Shown one piece after another: positions 18,183 to 26,402 of a stretch of DNA of 64,000 nt (position 1 is the stretch's first letter; every line of letters starts with the position of its first letter). The stretch spans positions 1-64,000 of the forward strand of contig JOAZ01000026.1 in assembly GCA_000720535.1 (NCBI GenBank), written 5' to 3'. The notes below the pieces were generated by a model that was not told the DNA's origin, searched no databases, and saw only the letters and a list, made by a program, of their open reading frames with translations. Both the position numbers and the translations under genes were made by a program. The stretch comes from Streptomyces halstedii (GTDB lineage Bacteria > Actinomycetota > Actinomycetes > Streptomycetales > Streptomycetaceae).

Positions 18183-19640
18183 TCAGTCCTCGCGCAGGGC
18201 GAGGACGGCCTCCTCCACGCGCGCGCCGTACTCGGGGTCGGCGGCGCGGAAGTGGGCGATGTTCTTCTCGATCACGTCGTCGCGGGTCACCCGCGAGAGG
18301 CCGCCCGCGATGGTGGCGATCAGCCGGTCCTTCTCGTCCGCCGACATCAGCCGGTAGAGCTCGCCCGCCTGGAAGAAGTCGTCGTCCTTCGGGTGCGCGG
18401 GCGACTCGTGCGTCCCGGTCCAGCCACGCACGGGGAGCGGGGCGGCCAGCGGCACCCCCGTCTGGGCGGGCCCGGCGTACGAGTTGGGCTCGTAGTTCTT
18501 GTCGTGGCGCGAGCCGTTGCGGGTGGCGTGCAGTCCGTCGCGCCCGTAGGTGTCGACGACGGGGGCCTTGGGCGCGTTGACCGGGAGCTGGGTGTGGTTG
18601 ATGCCGAGCCGGTAGCGCTGCGCGTCCGCGTACGCGAACAGCCGGCCCTGGAGCATCTTGTCCGGGGACGGGCCGATGCCGGGCACGAAGTTGTTCGGCG
18701 AGAACGCCGCCTGCTCGACCTCGGCGAACACGTTGTCCGGGTTGCGGTCCAGGACCAGGCGTCCCACCCGGCGCAGCGGGTGGTCCGCGTGCGGCCACAC
18801 CTTGGTGACGTCGAACGGGTCGAAGCGGTAGTCCGCCGCCTCGGCGGCCGGCATGACCTGGACGTACAGGGTCCAGGACGGGTTCACCCCGCGCTCGATG
18901 GCCTGGAGCAGGTCCGTCTGGTGCGAGGCGGCGTCCTGGCCGACGAGCTCGGCGGCCCGGTCCGAGTCCAGGGACCGCACGCCCTGGTTGGTCTTGAAGT
19001 GGTACTTGACGAAGAAGGCCTCGCCCTCCGCGTTCGTCCACTGGTAGGTGTGCGAGCCGTAGCCGTTCATGTGGCGGTAGGAGGCGGGGATGCCCCGGTC
19101 GCCCATCAGCCAGGTGACCTGGTGCGTCGCCTCGGGCGAGTGCGCCCAGAAGTCCCAGACGTTGTCCGGCTCCTGACGGCCTGTGAAGGGGTCGCGCTTC
19201 TGCGAGTGGATGAAGTCGGGGAACTTCACCGGGTCCTTGATGAAGAAGACCGGGGTGTTGTTGCCGACCAGGTCGTAATTGCCCTCGTCCGTATAGAACT
19301 TGAGGGCGAAGCCACGCGGGTCGCGTACGGCGTCGGCGCCGCCGAGGGAGTCCGCGACCGTGGAGAAGCGGATGAACGTCTCGGTGCGCCGGCCCACCTC
19401 GGACAGGAAGTCCGCGCGGGTGAGGCCGGTGACGTCGTCCGTCACCTCGAAGTAGCCGTACGCACCGGAGCCGCGGGCGTGCACCACGCGCTCCGGGACG
19501 CGCTCACGGTTGAAGCGGGCCAGCTTCTCCAGCAGATGCTGGTCCTGGAGGAGGAGCGGCCCGCCGGCGCCGGCGGTGGCGGAGTTCTGGTTGTCGGCGA
19601 CCGGGGCGCCTGACTCGGTGGTGAGCACACGCGGGGACAT
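18183..19640 (-). CDS. katA: Monofunctional haem catalase (clade 3)
   Basis: The 485-residue protein decomposes H2O2 in the cytoplasm. The catalytic His is in [16 protein letters not shown] (about residue 54), the distal Asn is in [14 protein letters not shown] (about 127), and the haem-ligand Tyr is in [14 protein letters not shown] near 340. The length fits small-subunit clade 3 catalases. The location between gcl and the hydroxypyruvate operon, and a class B operator shared with the uricase operon, indicate that it removes peroxide made by uricase. Its promoter is TTGACG-N18-TACGCT. Confidence 0.95.
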   Translation of the reverse strand: MSPRVLTTESGAPVADNQNSATAGAGGPLLLQDQHLLEKLARFNRERVPERVVHARGSGAYGYFEVTDDVTGLTRADFLSEVGRRTETFIRFSTVADSLGGADAVRDPRGFALKFYTDEGNYDLVGNNTPVFFIKDPVKFPDFIHSQKRDPFTGRQEPDNVWDFWAHSPEATHQVTWLMGDRGIPASYRHMNGYGSHTYQWTNAEGEAFFVKYHFKTNQGVRSLDSDRAAELVGQDAASHQTDLLQAIERGVNPSWTLYVQVMPAAEAADYRFDPFDVTKVWPHADHPLRRVGRLVLDRNPDNVFAEVEQAAFSPNNFVPGIGPSPDKMLQGRLFAYADAQRYRLGINHTQLPVNAPKAPVVDTYGRDGLHATRNGSRHDKNYEPNSYAGPAQTGVPLAAPLPVRGWTGTHESPAHPKDDDFFQAGELYRLMSADEKDRLIATIAGGLSRVTRDDVIEKNIAHFRAADPEYGARVEEAVLALRED

Positions 19641-19677
19641 GGAGACCTTCCGTACGGGGGCTGCTGACGGCCTGAGG

Positions 19678-19719
19678 AGCGTAGGTTCGGCACGAACAGC
19701 GCGTCAACAGTTTGTTGAA
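19678..19719 (-). promoter_or_regulatory. Catalase promoter with class B operator over the -35
   Basis: On the minus strand the -35 is TTGACG (19707-19702) and the -10 is TACGCT (19683-19678), spaced 18 bp. The 17-bp palindrome TTCAACAAACTGTTGAC (19719-19703) overlaps the -35 box. The identical 17-mer is in the uricase operon promoter. Confidence 0.7.
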
Positions 19720-19841
19720 TTCGGAGTGAGTGGTTCCGGGCCGTGGCGGCGCCTGGGCGCGACAGGACAGGTGTCAGCGACGCCACGGCCCGGAGTTCGG
19801 GGGCCCTGGGACCAGGGCGGGGCCCGTACGGGCCCGGGGTG

Positions 19842-20735
19842 TCAGACGGGGGAGCCGGAGAGGCGTTCGACCGAGCGCAGCAGCGCCGAGTGGTCCAGCC
19901 CGCCGTCGCCCTGGGCGCGCAGGGAGGCGACCAGCTGGGCCACGACCGCGCCGACGGGCAGCGCGGCGCCGACGTCGCGGGCGGCTTCCGTGACGATCCC
20001 CATGTCCTTGTGGTGCAGGTCGATCCGGAAGCCCGGGGCGAAGTCCCGCTTCAGGAAGTTGTCCCTCTTACGGGCCAGGACCGTCGAGCCGGCCAGTCCG
20101 CCGGCCAGGACGTCGAGCGCGGCGCCCAGGTCCACCCCGGACTTCTCCAGGAAGACCACGGCCTCGGCGCACGCCTGGATGTTGACCGCGACGATGAGCT
20201 GGTTGGCGGCCTTGACCGTCTGGCCGGAGCCGTGCGGTCCGCACCGCACGACGGTCCTGCCGAGCGCCTCCAGCAGCGGGCGGGCCGCGTCGAAGTCCGC
20301 CTGCTCGCCGCCGACCATGATGGAGAGCACGGCCTCGATCGCGCCGGCCTCGCCGCCGGAGACCGGGGCGTCCAGCACCCGGATGCCCTTGGCCTTCGCG
20401 TTCCCGGCCAGGTCCACGGAGGTCTGCGGGGTGATCGACGACATGTCGATCAGCAGGGCGCCGGCCTTCGCGTTCTCCAGGATGCCGTCCGGACCGTAGG
20501 CGACCGCCTCGACCTGCGGGGAGGCGGGGACCATGGTGACGACGACGTCGGCGTCGCGGACGGCCTCGGCGACCGAGGCGGCACCCCTGCCGCCCGCGGC
20601 GACCAGCCGGTCCACCTTGGCCTGCTCCAGGGTGTGACCGGTGACGTCGTACCCGGCCTTGATCAGGTTCTCCGACATGGGCGAGCCCATGATGCCGAGC
20701 CCGATCCAGGCGACCTTGGGGAGGTTGCTGCTCAT
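19842..20735 (-). CDS. glxR: 2-hydroxy-3-oxopropionate (tartronate semialdehyde) reductase
   Basis: The 297-residue beta-hydroxyacid dehydrogenase reduces tartronate semialdehyde, the Gcl product, to D-glycerate with NAD(P)H. The Rossmann motif is VAWIGLGIMGSPMSENLIKAG. The substrate-binding DAPVSGGEAGA and the catalytic-lysine segment GSGQTVKAANQLIV are intact. It is downstream of hyi with only 37 bp between them, so the two form one operon under the class A-controlled hyi promoter. Confidence 0.93.
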   Translation of the reverse strand: MSSNLPKVAWIGLGIMGSPMSENLIKAGYDVTGHTLEQAKVDRLVAAGGRGAASVAEAVRDADVVVTMVPASPQVEAVAYGPDGILENAKAGALLIDMSSITPQTSVDLAGNAKAKGIRVLDAPVSGGEAGAIEAVLSIMVGGEQADFDAARPLLEALGRTVVRCGPHGSGQTVKAANQLIVAVNIQACAEAVVFLEKSGVDLGAALDVLAGGLAGSTVLARKRDNFLKRDFAPGFRIDLHHKDMGIVTEAARDVGAALPVGAVVAQLVASLRAQGDGGLDHSALLRSVERLSGSPV

Positions 20736-20772
20736 GAGGGTGCCTTCCGGTGAGAGCGTGTGGGGGCGGGGG

Positions 20773-21594
20773 TCAGGCGGGGAGCCAGCCGAAGGACTCC
20801 GCGCTCGGCCGGTCGCCCGGCTTGTACTCCAGGCCGACGTGGCCCGTGTAACCGGCGTCGGCCAGCTCGTCCAGCAGCCGTTCCAGCGGGAGCGAGCCGG
20901 TGCCCGGCGCGCCGCGCCCCGGGTTGTCGGCGATCTGGACGTGGCCGGTCTTGGCGGCGTACGCCGTGATGGCCTGGCCGAGGTCCTCGCCGTTCATGGA
21001 CAGGTGGTAGAGGTCCAGCAGGAACTTCGCGTTGCCGAGCCCCGTCGCCGCGTTGACCCTGTCCACGACCTCGATCGCGGCCGGCGCGCTCACCAGGGGA
21101 TAGTGCGGTGACTCCGGGGCGTTGAGGGCCTCGATCAGCAGGGTGGCCCCGATGCCGTGGGCCGCGTGGGCCGCCAGGACCAGGTTCTCCAGGGCGAGTT
21201 CGTCCTGCGCGGCGGGGTCGGTGCCCTCCACGCGGTTGCCGTAGAGCGCGTTGAGCGCCCGGCAGCCGACCGAGGCGGCGAACGCGGTCGCCACCTCGAC
21301 GTTGGCGCGGAACCGGTCCGACTCGGCGCCCGGCACGGAGAGCGCCCCGCGGTCGGGGCCGGGCAGCCGCCCGGCGTAGAAGTTCAGTCCCACCAGCTGG
21401 GTGCCGGCGTCGTCGAGCGCCCGCTTGAGGGCGTCCAGCTCGGCCTGGCCGGGGGTGGGGGTCTCGATCCAGGGCCACCACAGCTCGACCGCCGAGAAAC
21501 CGGCCGCGGCGGCGGCCGCGGGTCGCTCCAGGAGCGGGAGTTCCGTGAAGAGGATCGAAAGGTTCACATCGAAGCGCTGGTCCGGGTATCCCAT
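20773..21594 (-). CDS. hyi: Hydroxypyruvate isomerase
   Basis: The 273-residue TIM-barrel protein of the AP-endonuclease-2/xylose-isomerase-like family interconverts tartronate semialdehyde and hydroxypyruvate. The family core (RFDVNLSILFTELPLLERPAAA, VELWWPW, LIEALN, LLDLYHLSMNGED, VQIADNPGRGAPGTG, GLEYKP) includes the metal-binding Glu, Asp and His residues. The ATG at 21594 starts the conserved N-terminus. The nearest Shine-Dalgarno (GGAAGGAG) is 13 nt upstream and overlaps the operator. It is first in the operon with glxR. Confidence 0.92.
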   Translation of the reverse strand: MGYPDQRFDVNLSILFTELPLLERPAAAAAAGFSAVELWWPWIETPTPGQAELDALKRALDDAGTQLVGLNFYAGRLPGPDRGALSVPGAESDRFRANVEVATAFAASVGCRALNALYGNRVEGTDPAAQDELALENLVLAAHAAHGIGATLLIEALNAPESPHYPLVSAPAAIEVVDRVNAATGLGNAKFLLDLYHLSMNGEDLGQAITAYAAKTGHVQIADNPGRGAPGTGSLPLERLLDELADAGYTGHVGLEYKPGDRPSAESFGWLPA

Positions 21595-21611
21595 GAGGGG
21601 TTCGGCGCTCC

Positions 21612-21647
21612 TTCCGTATTGCGGAAGTTTGTTTCTGCTCAACGGAA
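21612..21647. promoter_or_regulatory. Class A tandem operator at hyi-glxR
   Basis: Read on the plus strand, TTCCGTATTGCGGAA (21612-21626, a perfect palindrome) and TTCTGCTCAACGGAA (21633-21647) are 21 bp apart, exactly as at gcl. The proximal site overlaps the hyi ribosome-binding site, so occupancy could affect both transcription and leader geometry. Confidence 0.7.
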
Positions 21648-21676
21648 GATTGCATGGCGGTCGGTCAGGCTGTCAA
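21647..21676 (-). promoter_or_regulatory. hyi-glxR promoter (-35 TTGACA, -10 CAATCT)
   Basis: On the minus strand a consensus TTGACA (21676-21671) and CAATCT (21652-21647) are 18 bp apart. The class A operator pair starts right at the downstream edge of the -10 box, mirroring gcl. Confidence 0.6.
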
Positions 21677-21858
21677 GGGGGGTACCCGAAAGCGCGGGCC
21701 GCGAGGGGCCGCCCCGCGGGGGCCGGGCCCGCCCTTTCCCCGGCTTTCCCCGCCTCCGGCCCAGGTCCGTGCGGCCCGGATGCGGCAGGGCCCGGCGGAT
21801 ACAGTCGGTGGCCGGGCGGCGGGACGCGCGCCCGTGGCAAGGACATCAGGGAGGCACC

Positions 21859-22110
21859 GTGCGCTTGAGGGTGGAATTCACCACCGAGCCCTTCGATCTG
21901 GACGAGGCACCCGCCCATGCCGTGGTGGCCCGGGAGGTCGTCCAGGCGGCCGATCTCGACGCCGTGGACGTGGGCCCCTTCGGCAACACCGCGGAGGGTG
22001 GTGCCGACCAGGTGCTCACCGCGGTGGACCGTCTGCTGCGCGAGGCCCTGGCCTCCGGGGCCACCCGGGTCTCGCTCCAGCTGAACGTGATCGGGGAGGA
22101 CCTCCCGTGA
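21859..22110 (+). CDS. Small MTH1187/YqgV-like (thiamine-binding superfamily) protein
   Basis: This 83-residue protein follows the pattern of the MTH1187/YkoF superfamily: an initial strand (LRVEFTTEPFDL), helix, VGPFGNTAEGGADQVLTAVD, which resembles the GT..EG..D.V motif, then GATRVSLQLNVI. These ferredoxin-like proteins bind thiamine or related small ligands. Gcl, close by, depends on ThDP, but no direct link is shown. The GTG at 21859 follows GGGAGG. Its stop overlaps the next start (GTGA), so it is coupled to the helix-turn-helix gene. It is divergent from hyi. Confidence 0.6.
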   Translation: MRLRVEFTTEPFDLDEAPAHAVVAREVVQAADLDAVDVGPFGNTAEGGADQVLTAVDRLLREALASGATRVSLQLNVIGEDLP

Positions 22111-22484
22111 CCGAACCGGTGGACCATCCCCTGGTCGCCGCGGTGAAGCCGCTCGTCGACGCCATGGGTGCCGAACTGCTCGGCCCCGACCAGGCCCAGG
22201 CCGACGACGTGGTGCTCGACTGGGAGGGGGAGGCGGTCCTGGCCGTACGGCTGCCGCAGCTCTCCGACTCGCTCGACCACATCCTGGCCGCGATGGAACG
22301 GCGGCACGGGATGCCGCTCGCCGAGCTGGACCGCAAGACCAAGCAGGGTGTCGTGCGGGCCCTGGAGGCGCGCGGCGCCTTCTCCGTGCGCCACGGCGTG
22401 GAGACCGTGGCCGGCGCCCTGGGGGTCAGCCGGTTCACGGTGTACAACTACCTGAACCGGGAGCACGCGGCCCAGGGGGAGTAG
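22107..22484 (+). CDS. Helix-turn-helix regulator, DauR/YheO-like C-terminal domain
   Basis: The 125-residue protein has an N-terminal alpha/beta region (about 1-70) that may be a small ligand-binding or dimerisation fold. The C-terminal domain is a helix-turn-helix: KTKQGVVRALEARGAFSVRH, then VETVAGALGVSRFTVYNYLNRE. This matches the DNA-binding module of YheO/DauR-type regulators. It is coupled to the preceding MTH1187-like gene and sits 160 bp upstream of the uricase operon. That makes it a candidate second regulator for the class B operators, but this is inferred from position only. Confidence 0.7.
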   Translation: MTEPVDHPLVAAVKPLVDAMGAELLGPDQAQADDVVLDWEGEAVLAVRLPQLSDSLDHILAAMERRHGMPLAELDRKTKQGVVRALEARGAFSVRHGVETVAGALGVSRFTVYNYLNREHAAQGE

Positions 22485-22555
22485 CCCCGGCCCGCTCGTC
22501 CCCCTCGATGCCGTCGTCCCCGTCCGGGGGCGGCGGCATCGCCCGTTCATGGAAT

Positions 22556-22597
22556 TTCAACAAACTGTTGACGTCGTGTGGTGAAGGGCGTTAGCTA
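22556..22597 (+). promoter_or_regulatory. Uricase operon promoter with class B operator
   Basis: The palindrome TTCAACAAACTGTTGAC (22556-22572) overlaps the -35 TTGACG (22568-22573). The -10 is TTAGCT or TAGCTA (22591-22597) at 17-18 bp spacing. The operator is identical to the one at katA. Confidence 0.7.
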
Positions 22598-22642
22598 TCC
22601 GCAGCCCGACAACGCACAGCGAAATAGGCCACGGAGGCTCCC

Positions 22643-23149
22643 GTGACTACGAGCTCCACACCGGGCCTCGCCCGGTTCAACACCCAGGCGGCCCACGAGG
22701 CCGCCGCCGCGCTGCACGAGGTGTGTGCGAGCGAACGGTGGGGGAGCGCGCTCCTCTCCCGACGGCCCTACGCCACCGCGGACGACCTCTTTCTGGCCAG
22801 TGACGCCGCCACGGCGGAGCTGTCCGGGAAGGACCTGGACGAGGCGATGGCCGGGCACCCGCCGATCGGCCGTCCCACACCCGGAGACCCGACGTCCGCC
22901 CGCGAACAGCGGGGAATGGCGGGAGCGTCCGACGCACTCAGGGCGCGGATGCTCGAACTCAACCTGGCCTACCAGGAGCGGTTCGGACACGTCTTCCTGA
23001 TCTGCGCCACCGGAGCCACCGGTGAGCGGATGCGCGAGGCGCTGGAGGACCGGATCGGCAACCCGCCCGAGCGGGAACGCGAGATCGTCCGCACCGAGCT
23101 GGGCAAGATCAACCGCATCCGGCTGGCCCGCCTGGTGCGGGACGCCTGA
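22643..23149 (+). CDS. uraD: 2-oxo-4-hydroxy-4-carboxy-5-ureidoimidazoline decarboxylase
   Basis: The 168-residue OHCU decarboxylase carries out the third step from urate and yields S-allantoin. The catalytic His is in AGHPPIGRP (about residue 72). The family signatures RFNTQAAHEAAAALHEVCAS, FNLAYQERFGHVF-like LNLAYQERFGHVFLIC, and the C-terminal ELGKINRIRLARLV are present. The GTG at 22643 follows CACGGAGG. It is the first gene of the urate operon (uraD, uraH, uricase), downstream of a class B-controlled promoter. Confidence 0.93.
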   Translation: MTTSSTPGLARFNTQAAHEAAAALHEVCASERWGSALLSRRPYATADDLFLASDAATAELSGKDLDEAMAGHPPIGRPTPGDPTSAREQRGMAGASDALRARMLELNLAYQERFGHVFLICATGATGERMREALEDRIGNPPEREREIVRTELGKINRIRLARLVRDA

Positions 23150-23187
23150 AGAACCCCTACACGCGGGACGCCTGAAGACCCCGTACA
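23137..23187. repeat. 25-bp tandem duplication spanning the uraD stop
   Basis: A unit beginning GCGGGACGCCTGAAGA occurs at 23137-23161 and 23163-23187 with two differences. The first copy contains the last uraD codons and stop, so the second copy is a duplicated, untranslated gene end. The rest of the 117-bp gap to uraH is GC-rich low-complexity sequence. Confidence 0.75.
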
Positions 23188-23266
23188 GCACCGCGAACAC
23201 CGCGCCGCGCGAACACAGCGCCGCGCGGAACGCGGCACACCGCAGAGAACAAGGAGCGTGACGGTC

Positions 23267-23659
23267 TTGAGCACCGACACCACCGCATCGGTGTCCACCC
23301 ACGTCCTGGACACCAGCACCGGACGTCCCGCCGAAGCCGTCGCCGTCTCCCTGGCCGCCCGCGGCGGCGACGCCGAGCCGTACACGACGCTCGGCGCGTC
23401 CACGACCGACGCGGACGGGCGCTGCACAGACCTGCCGGCCCTGCCGGAAGGAACCACCCACGTACGGCTCGTCTTCGACACCGGGTCGTACTTCGCCAGC
23501 GAGAACCAAGCCGAGGCGCAGCAGGACGCCCCCCGCGTAAGGGACAGCGGCGCGTTCTTCCCGGAGGTGGCGATCGCGTTCGCCGTCACCCCGGGCGAGC
23601 ACTACCACGTACCGCTGCTGCTCAACCCGTTCGGCTACTCCGTTTACCGAGGGAGCTAG
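23267..23659 (+). CDS. uraH: 5-hydroxyisourate hydrolase (transthyretin-like)
   Basis: The 130-residue protein hydrolyses 5-hydroxyisourate, the uricase product, to OHCU. It has the N-terminal catalytic His segment STHVLDTSTGRPA, the central Arg in HVRLVFD and the hallmark C-terminal YRGS tetrapeptide. The TTG at 23267 is preferred because AAGGAG lies about 10 nt upstream. A GTG at 23258 is possible but leaves only one base after the Shine-Dalgarno. Its stop is 7 bp before the uricase start. Confidence 0.92.
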   Translation: MSTDTTASVSTHVLDTSTGRPAEAVAVSLAARGGDAEPYTTLGASTTDADGRCTDLPALPEGTTHVRLVFDTGSYFASENQAEAQQDAPRVRDSGAFFPEVAIAFAVTPGEHYHVPLLLNPFGYSVYRGS

Positions 23660-23666
23660 CAGACAG

Positions 23667-24599
23667 ATGCCCACGATTCTCGGCCAGAACCAGTACGGCA
23701 AAGCAGAGAACCGCGTCGTGAAGATCACGCGGGACGGCGCCACCCACCACATCAAGGACCTCAACGTCTCGGTCGCCCTCTCCGGCGACATGGACGACGT
23801 CCACTACTCGGGCTCCAACGCCCACGTCCTGCCGACCGACACCACCAAGAACACGGTGTTCGCCTTCGCCAAGGAACACGGCATCGAATCCGCCGAGCAG
23901 TTCGGCATCCACCTCGCCCGCCACTTCGTGACCTCCCAGGAGCCGATCAAGACCGCCCGGATCCGGATAGAGGAGTACGCCTGGGAGCGCATCGCGACCT
24001 CCGACGGCAACTCCCGCTTCATCGGCGCCGACGAGGTCCGGCACTCCTTCGTCCGCAAGGGCCAGGAACTCCGCACCGCCCAGATCACCTACGACGGTGA
24101 GAGGTGGGAGGTCATCTCCGGCCTCAAGGACCTCACCGTGCTGAACTCCACCAACTCGGAGTTCTGGGGCTACGCGAAGGACAAGTACACCACCCTGAAG
24201 GAGGCGTACGACCGCATCCTGGCGACCGACGTCTCCGCCAAGTGGCGCTACAACTGGACCGACGACGAGCAGCGCATGCCGAACTGGGAGAAGTCCTACC
24301 GGCAGGCCCGTACGCACATGCTCGAAGCGTTCGCCGAGACGTACTCCCTCTCGCTCCAGCAGACCCTCTACCAGATGGGTTCGCGCATCATCAACAGCCG
24401 GAGCGAGATCGACGAGATCCGCTTCTCGCTCCCCAACAACCACCACTTCCTGGTCGACCTGGAACCCTTCGGACTGAAGAACGACACCGCGGACGGTGCC
24501 GTCTACTTCGCCGCCGACCGCCCCTACGGCCTCATCGAGGCGACGGTGCTCCGGGACGGCGTCGAGCCCGGGATCCCGGTCGACCTGACCAACCTCTGA
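23667..24599 (+). CDS. Urate oxidase (uricase)
   Basis: The 310-residue cofactor-free T-fold oxidase converts urate, O2 and water to 5-hydroxyisourate and H2O2. The catalytic Lys-Thr-His set is visible: Lys12 in GQNQYGKAENRVVK, Thr59/60 in VLPTDTTKNTVFAFAKE, and His in SLPNNHHFLVDLEPFG (about 258). IEEYAWERI is also family-specific. It is third in the operon, tightly spaced after uraH. The H2O2 it makes explains the co-regulated catalase. Confidence 0.95.
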   Translation: MPTILGQNQYGKAENRVVKITRDGATHHIKDLNVSVALSGDMDDVHYSGSNAHVLPTDTTKNTVFAFAKEHGIESAEQFGIHLARHFVTSQEPIKTARIRIEEYAWERIATSDGNSRFIGADEVRHSFVRKGQELRTAQITYDGERWEVISGLKDLTVLNSTNSEFWGYAKDKYTTLKEAYDRILATDVSAKWRYNWTDDEQRMPNWEKSYRQARTHMLEAFAETYSLSLQQTLYQMGSRIINSRSEIDEIRFSLPNNHHFLVDLEPFGLKNDTADGAVYFAADRPYGLIEATVLRDGVEPGIPVDLTNL

Positions 24600-24610
24600 C
24601 GGCCCCGGCC

Positions 24611-24643
24611 GGCCCCCGTTCCGCCCGCGGCCGGGCGGGGGCC
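24611..24643. terminator. Weak hairpin after uricase
   Basis: GGCCCCCG (24611-24618) pairs with CGGGGGCC (24636-24643) around a GC-rich 17-nt loop. It may be only a partial terminator before the deaminase gene. Confidence 0.4.
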
Positions 24644-24775
24644 CCGGACGTCCACCCTCTCGGCACCCACAGCCGCACCGCTGTGGCACTCAAATCCTCC
24701 TAGGGTCCTGCCGTGCCCTCCCCGCACTCCCCGGAGCGCGGGTGCCCCTCGCCACCGAGAGAAGAAGGAAGCGCC

Positions 24776-26164
24776 ATGGCAGCCTCGGCAGACCCGCAGC
24801 GCCTCGTCATCGAGAACTGTTCGATCGCGACCGTCGACGCCCAGGACACCGAGTACGCGTCGGGCCACATCGTCGTCGCGGACAACCGCATCGAATCCGT
24901 CGGCGCCGGCCAGGCGCCCGCGGGGCTGACCGGTGTCGTACGGCGCATCGACGCCACCGGCCACCTCGCGACACCGGGCCTCGTCAACACCCACCACCAC
25001 TTCTACCAGTGGATAACCCGGGGTCTGGCGACCGACCACAACCTCTTCGACTGGCTCGTCGCGCTGTATCCGACCTGGGCCCGCATGGACGAGGCGATGG
25101 CCCGAGCCGCCGCCCAGGGGTCGCTCGCCATGATGGCCCGCGGCGGGGTCACCACCGCCATGGACCACCACTACATCTACCCCCGGGGCACCGGAGACCT
25201 CTCGGGGGCGATCATCACAGCCGCCCGCGACATGGGCGTACGCTTCACCCTCGCCCGGGGGTCCATGGACCGCGGCGAGAAGGACGGCGGGCTGCCGCCG
25301 GACTTCGCGGTGGAGAGCCTGGAGGACGCGCTCGCCGCCACCGAGGCCACCATCGACGCCCATCACGACGCCTCCTTCGACGCGATGACCCAGATCGCGG
25401 TCGCCCCTTGCTCACCGTTCTCCGTGTCCACCGAACTCCTGCGCCAGGGAGCCGAACTGGCCCGGCGGCGGGGGGTTCGGCTGCACACCCACGGCTCCGA
25501 GACCGTCGAAGAGGAACGGTTCTGCAAGGAGCTGTTCGGGATGGGCCCCACCGACTACTTCGAGACGACGGGCTGGCTCGGGGACGACGTGTGGATGGCG
25601 CACTGCGTCCACATGAACGACTCCGACATCGCCGCCTTCGCCCGTACCGGGACCGGCGTCGCCCACTGCCCGTCCTCCAACGCCCGCCTCGCCGCCGGAA
25701 TCGCCCGGGTACCCGACATGCTCGCCGCCGGGGTACCGGTCGGCCTCGGCGTCGACGGCACCGCGTCCAACGAGTCCGGCGAGCTGCACACCGAACTGCG
25801 CAACGCCCTCCTGGTCAACCGCCTCGGCGCGCACCGCGAGAAGGCCCTGAACGCCCGTCAGGCGCTGCGCCTGGGTACGTACGGCGGCGCGCGTGTGCTG
25901 GGCCGGGCCGACCAGATCGGCTCCCTGGAGGCCGGCAAGCTCGCCGACCTCGTCCTGTGGAAGCTCGACACCCTGGCCCACTCCTCCATAGCCGACCCGG
26001 TGACCGCGCTCGTCTTCGGCGCCGCCGCCCCCGTCACCCTCTCCCTCGTGGACGGCAGGCCCGTCGTCGAGGACAGCCACCTCACCACGGTGGACGAGGA
26101 CGCCATCGCCCGCGCCACCCGTGACGAGGCACGGCGCCTGGCCCAGATCGCCGCCGGAGCCTGA
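24776..26164 (+). CDS. 8-oxoguanine deaminase (amidohydrolase)
   Basis: The 462-residue metal-dependent amidohydrolase most resembles 8-oxoguanine deaminases of the cytosine/guanine deaminase group. Metal ligands are seen in TPGLVNTHHHFYQW (H-x-H), LHTHGSETVEEE, MAHCVHMN and GLGVDGTASNESGEL. The product, urate, feeds directly into the preceding operon. The ATG at 24776 follows AGAAGGAA. A longer frame from 24713 lacks a ribosome site. A TAGGGT box at 24701 may be part of its own promoter. A hydroxydechloroatrazine/TRZ-like activity is a less likely alternative. Confidence 0.85.
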   Translation: MAASADPQRLVIENCSIATVDAQDTEYASGHIVVADNRIESVGAGQAPAGLTGVVRRIDATGHLATPGLVNTHHHFYQWITRGLATDHNLFDWLVALYPTWARMDEAMARAAAQGSLAMMARGGVTTAMDHHYIYPRGTGDLSGAIITAARDMGVRFTLARGSMDRGEKDGGLPPDFAVESLEDALAATEATIDAHHDASFDAMTQIAVAPCSPFSVSTELLRQGAELARRRGVRLHTHGSETVEEERFCKELFGMGPTDYFETTGWLGDDVWMAHCVHMNDSDIAAFARTGTGVAHCPSSNARLAAGIARVPDMLAAGVPVGLGVDGTASNESGELHTELRNALLVNRLGAHREKALNARQALRLGTYGGARVLGRADQIGSLEAGKLADLVLWKLDTLAHSSIADPVTALVFGAAAPVTLSLVDGRPVVEDSHLTTVDEDAIARATRDEARRLAQIAAGA

Positions 26165-26256
26165 CGGCTCCCCGCCGGCACCACACCCCCTGACCGGCCG
26201 GCCCGAGGGGGACGGCCCTCGGCCGGCCGCCGTGGACCCGCACCGGGCCACGGCAA

Positions 26257-26298
26257 CCGGTCCGCGGTGCGCGCCGTCGCGCACGCACCGCGGACCGG
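26257..26298. terminator. 15-bp hairpin terminator after the deaminase
   Basis: CCGGTCCGCGGTGCG (26257-26271) and CGCACCGCGGACCGG (26284-26298) form a perfect stem with a 12-nt loop. It suggests the downstream permease has its own promoter. Confidence 0.7.
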
Positions 26299-26402
26299 CG
26301 ATCCGAGCTGCCCGCACCAGCTGCACGACCTGTCCCAACGCCCCACCCGCACCACCTCCCTGACACCCACGTCGCCGACGTGTAACCGACCGGAGGAGCC
26401 CC

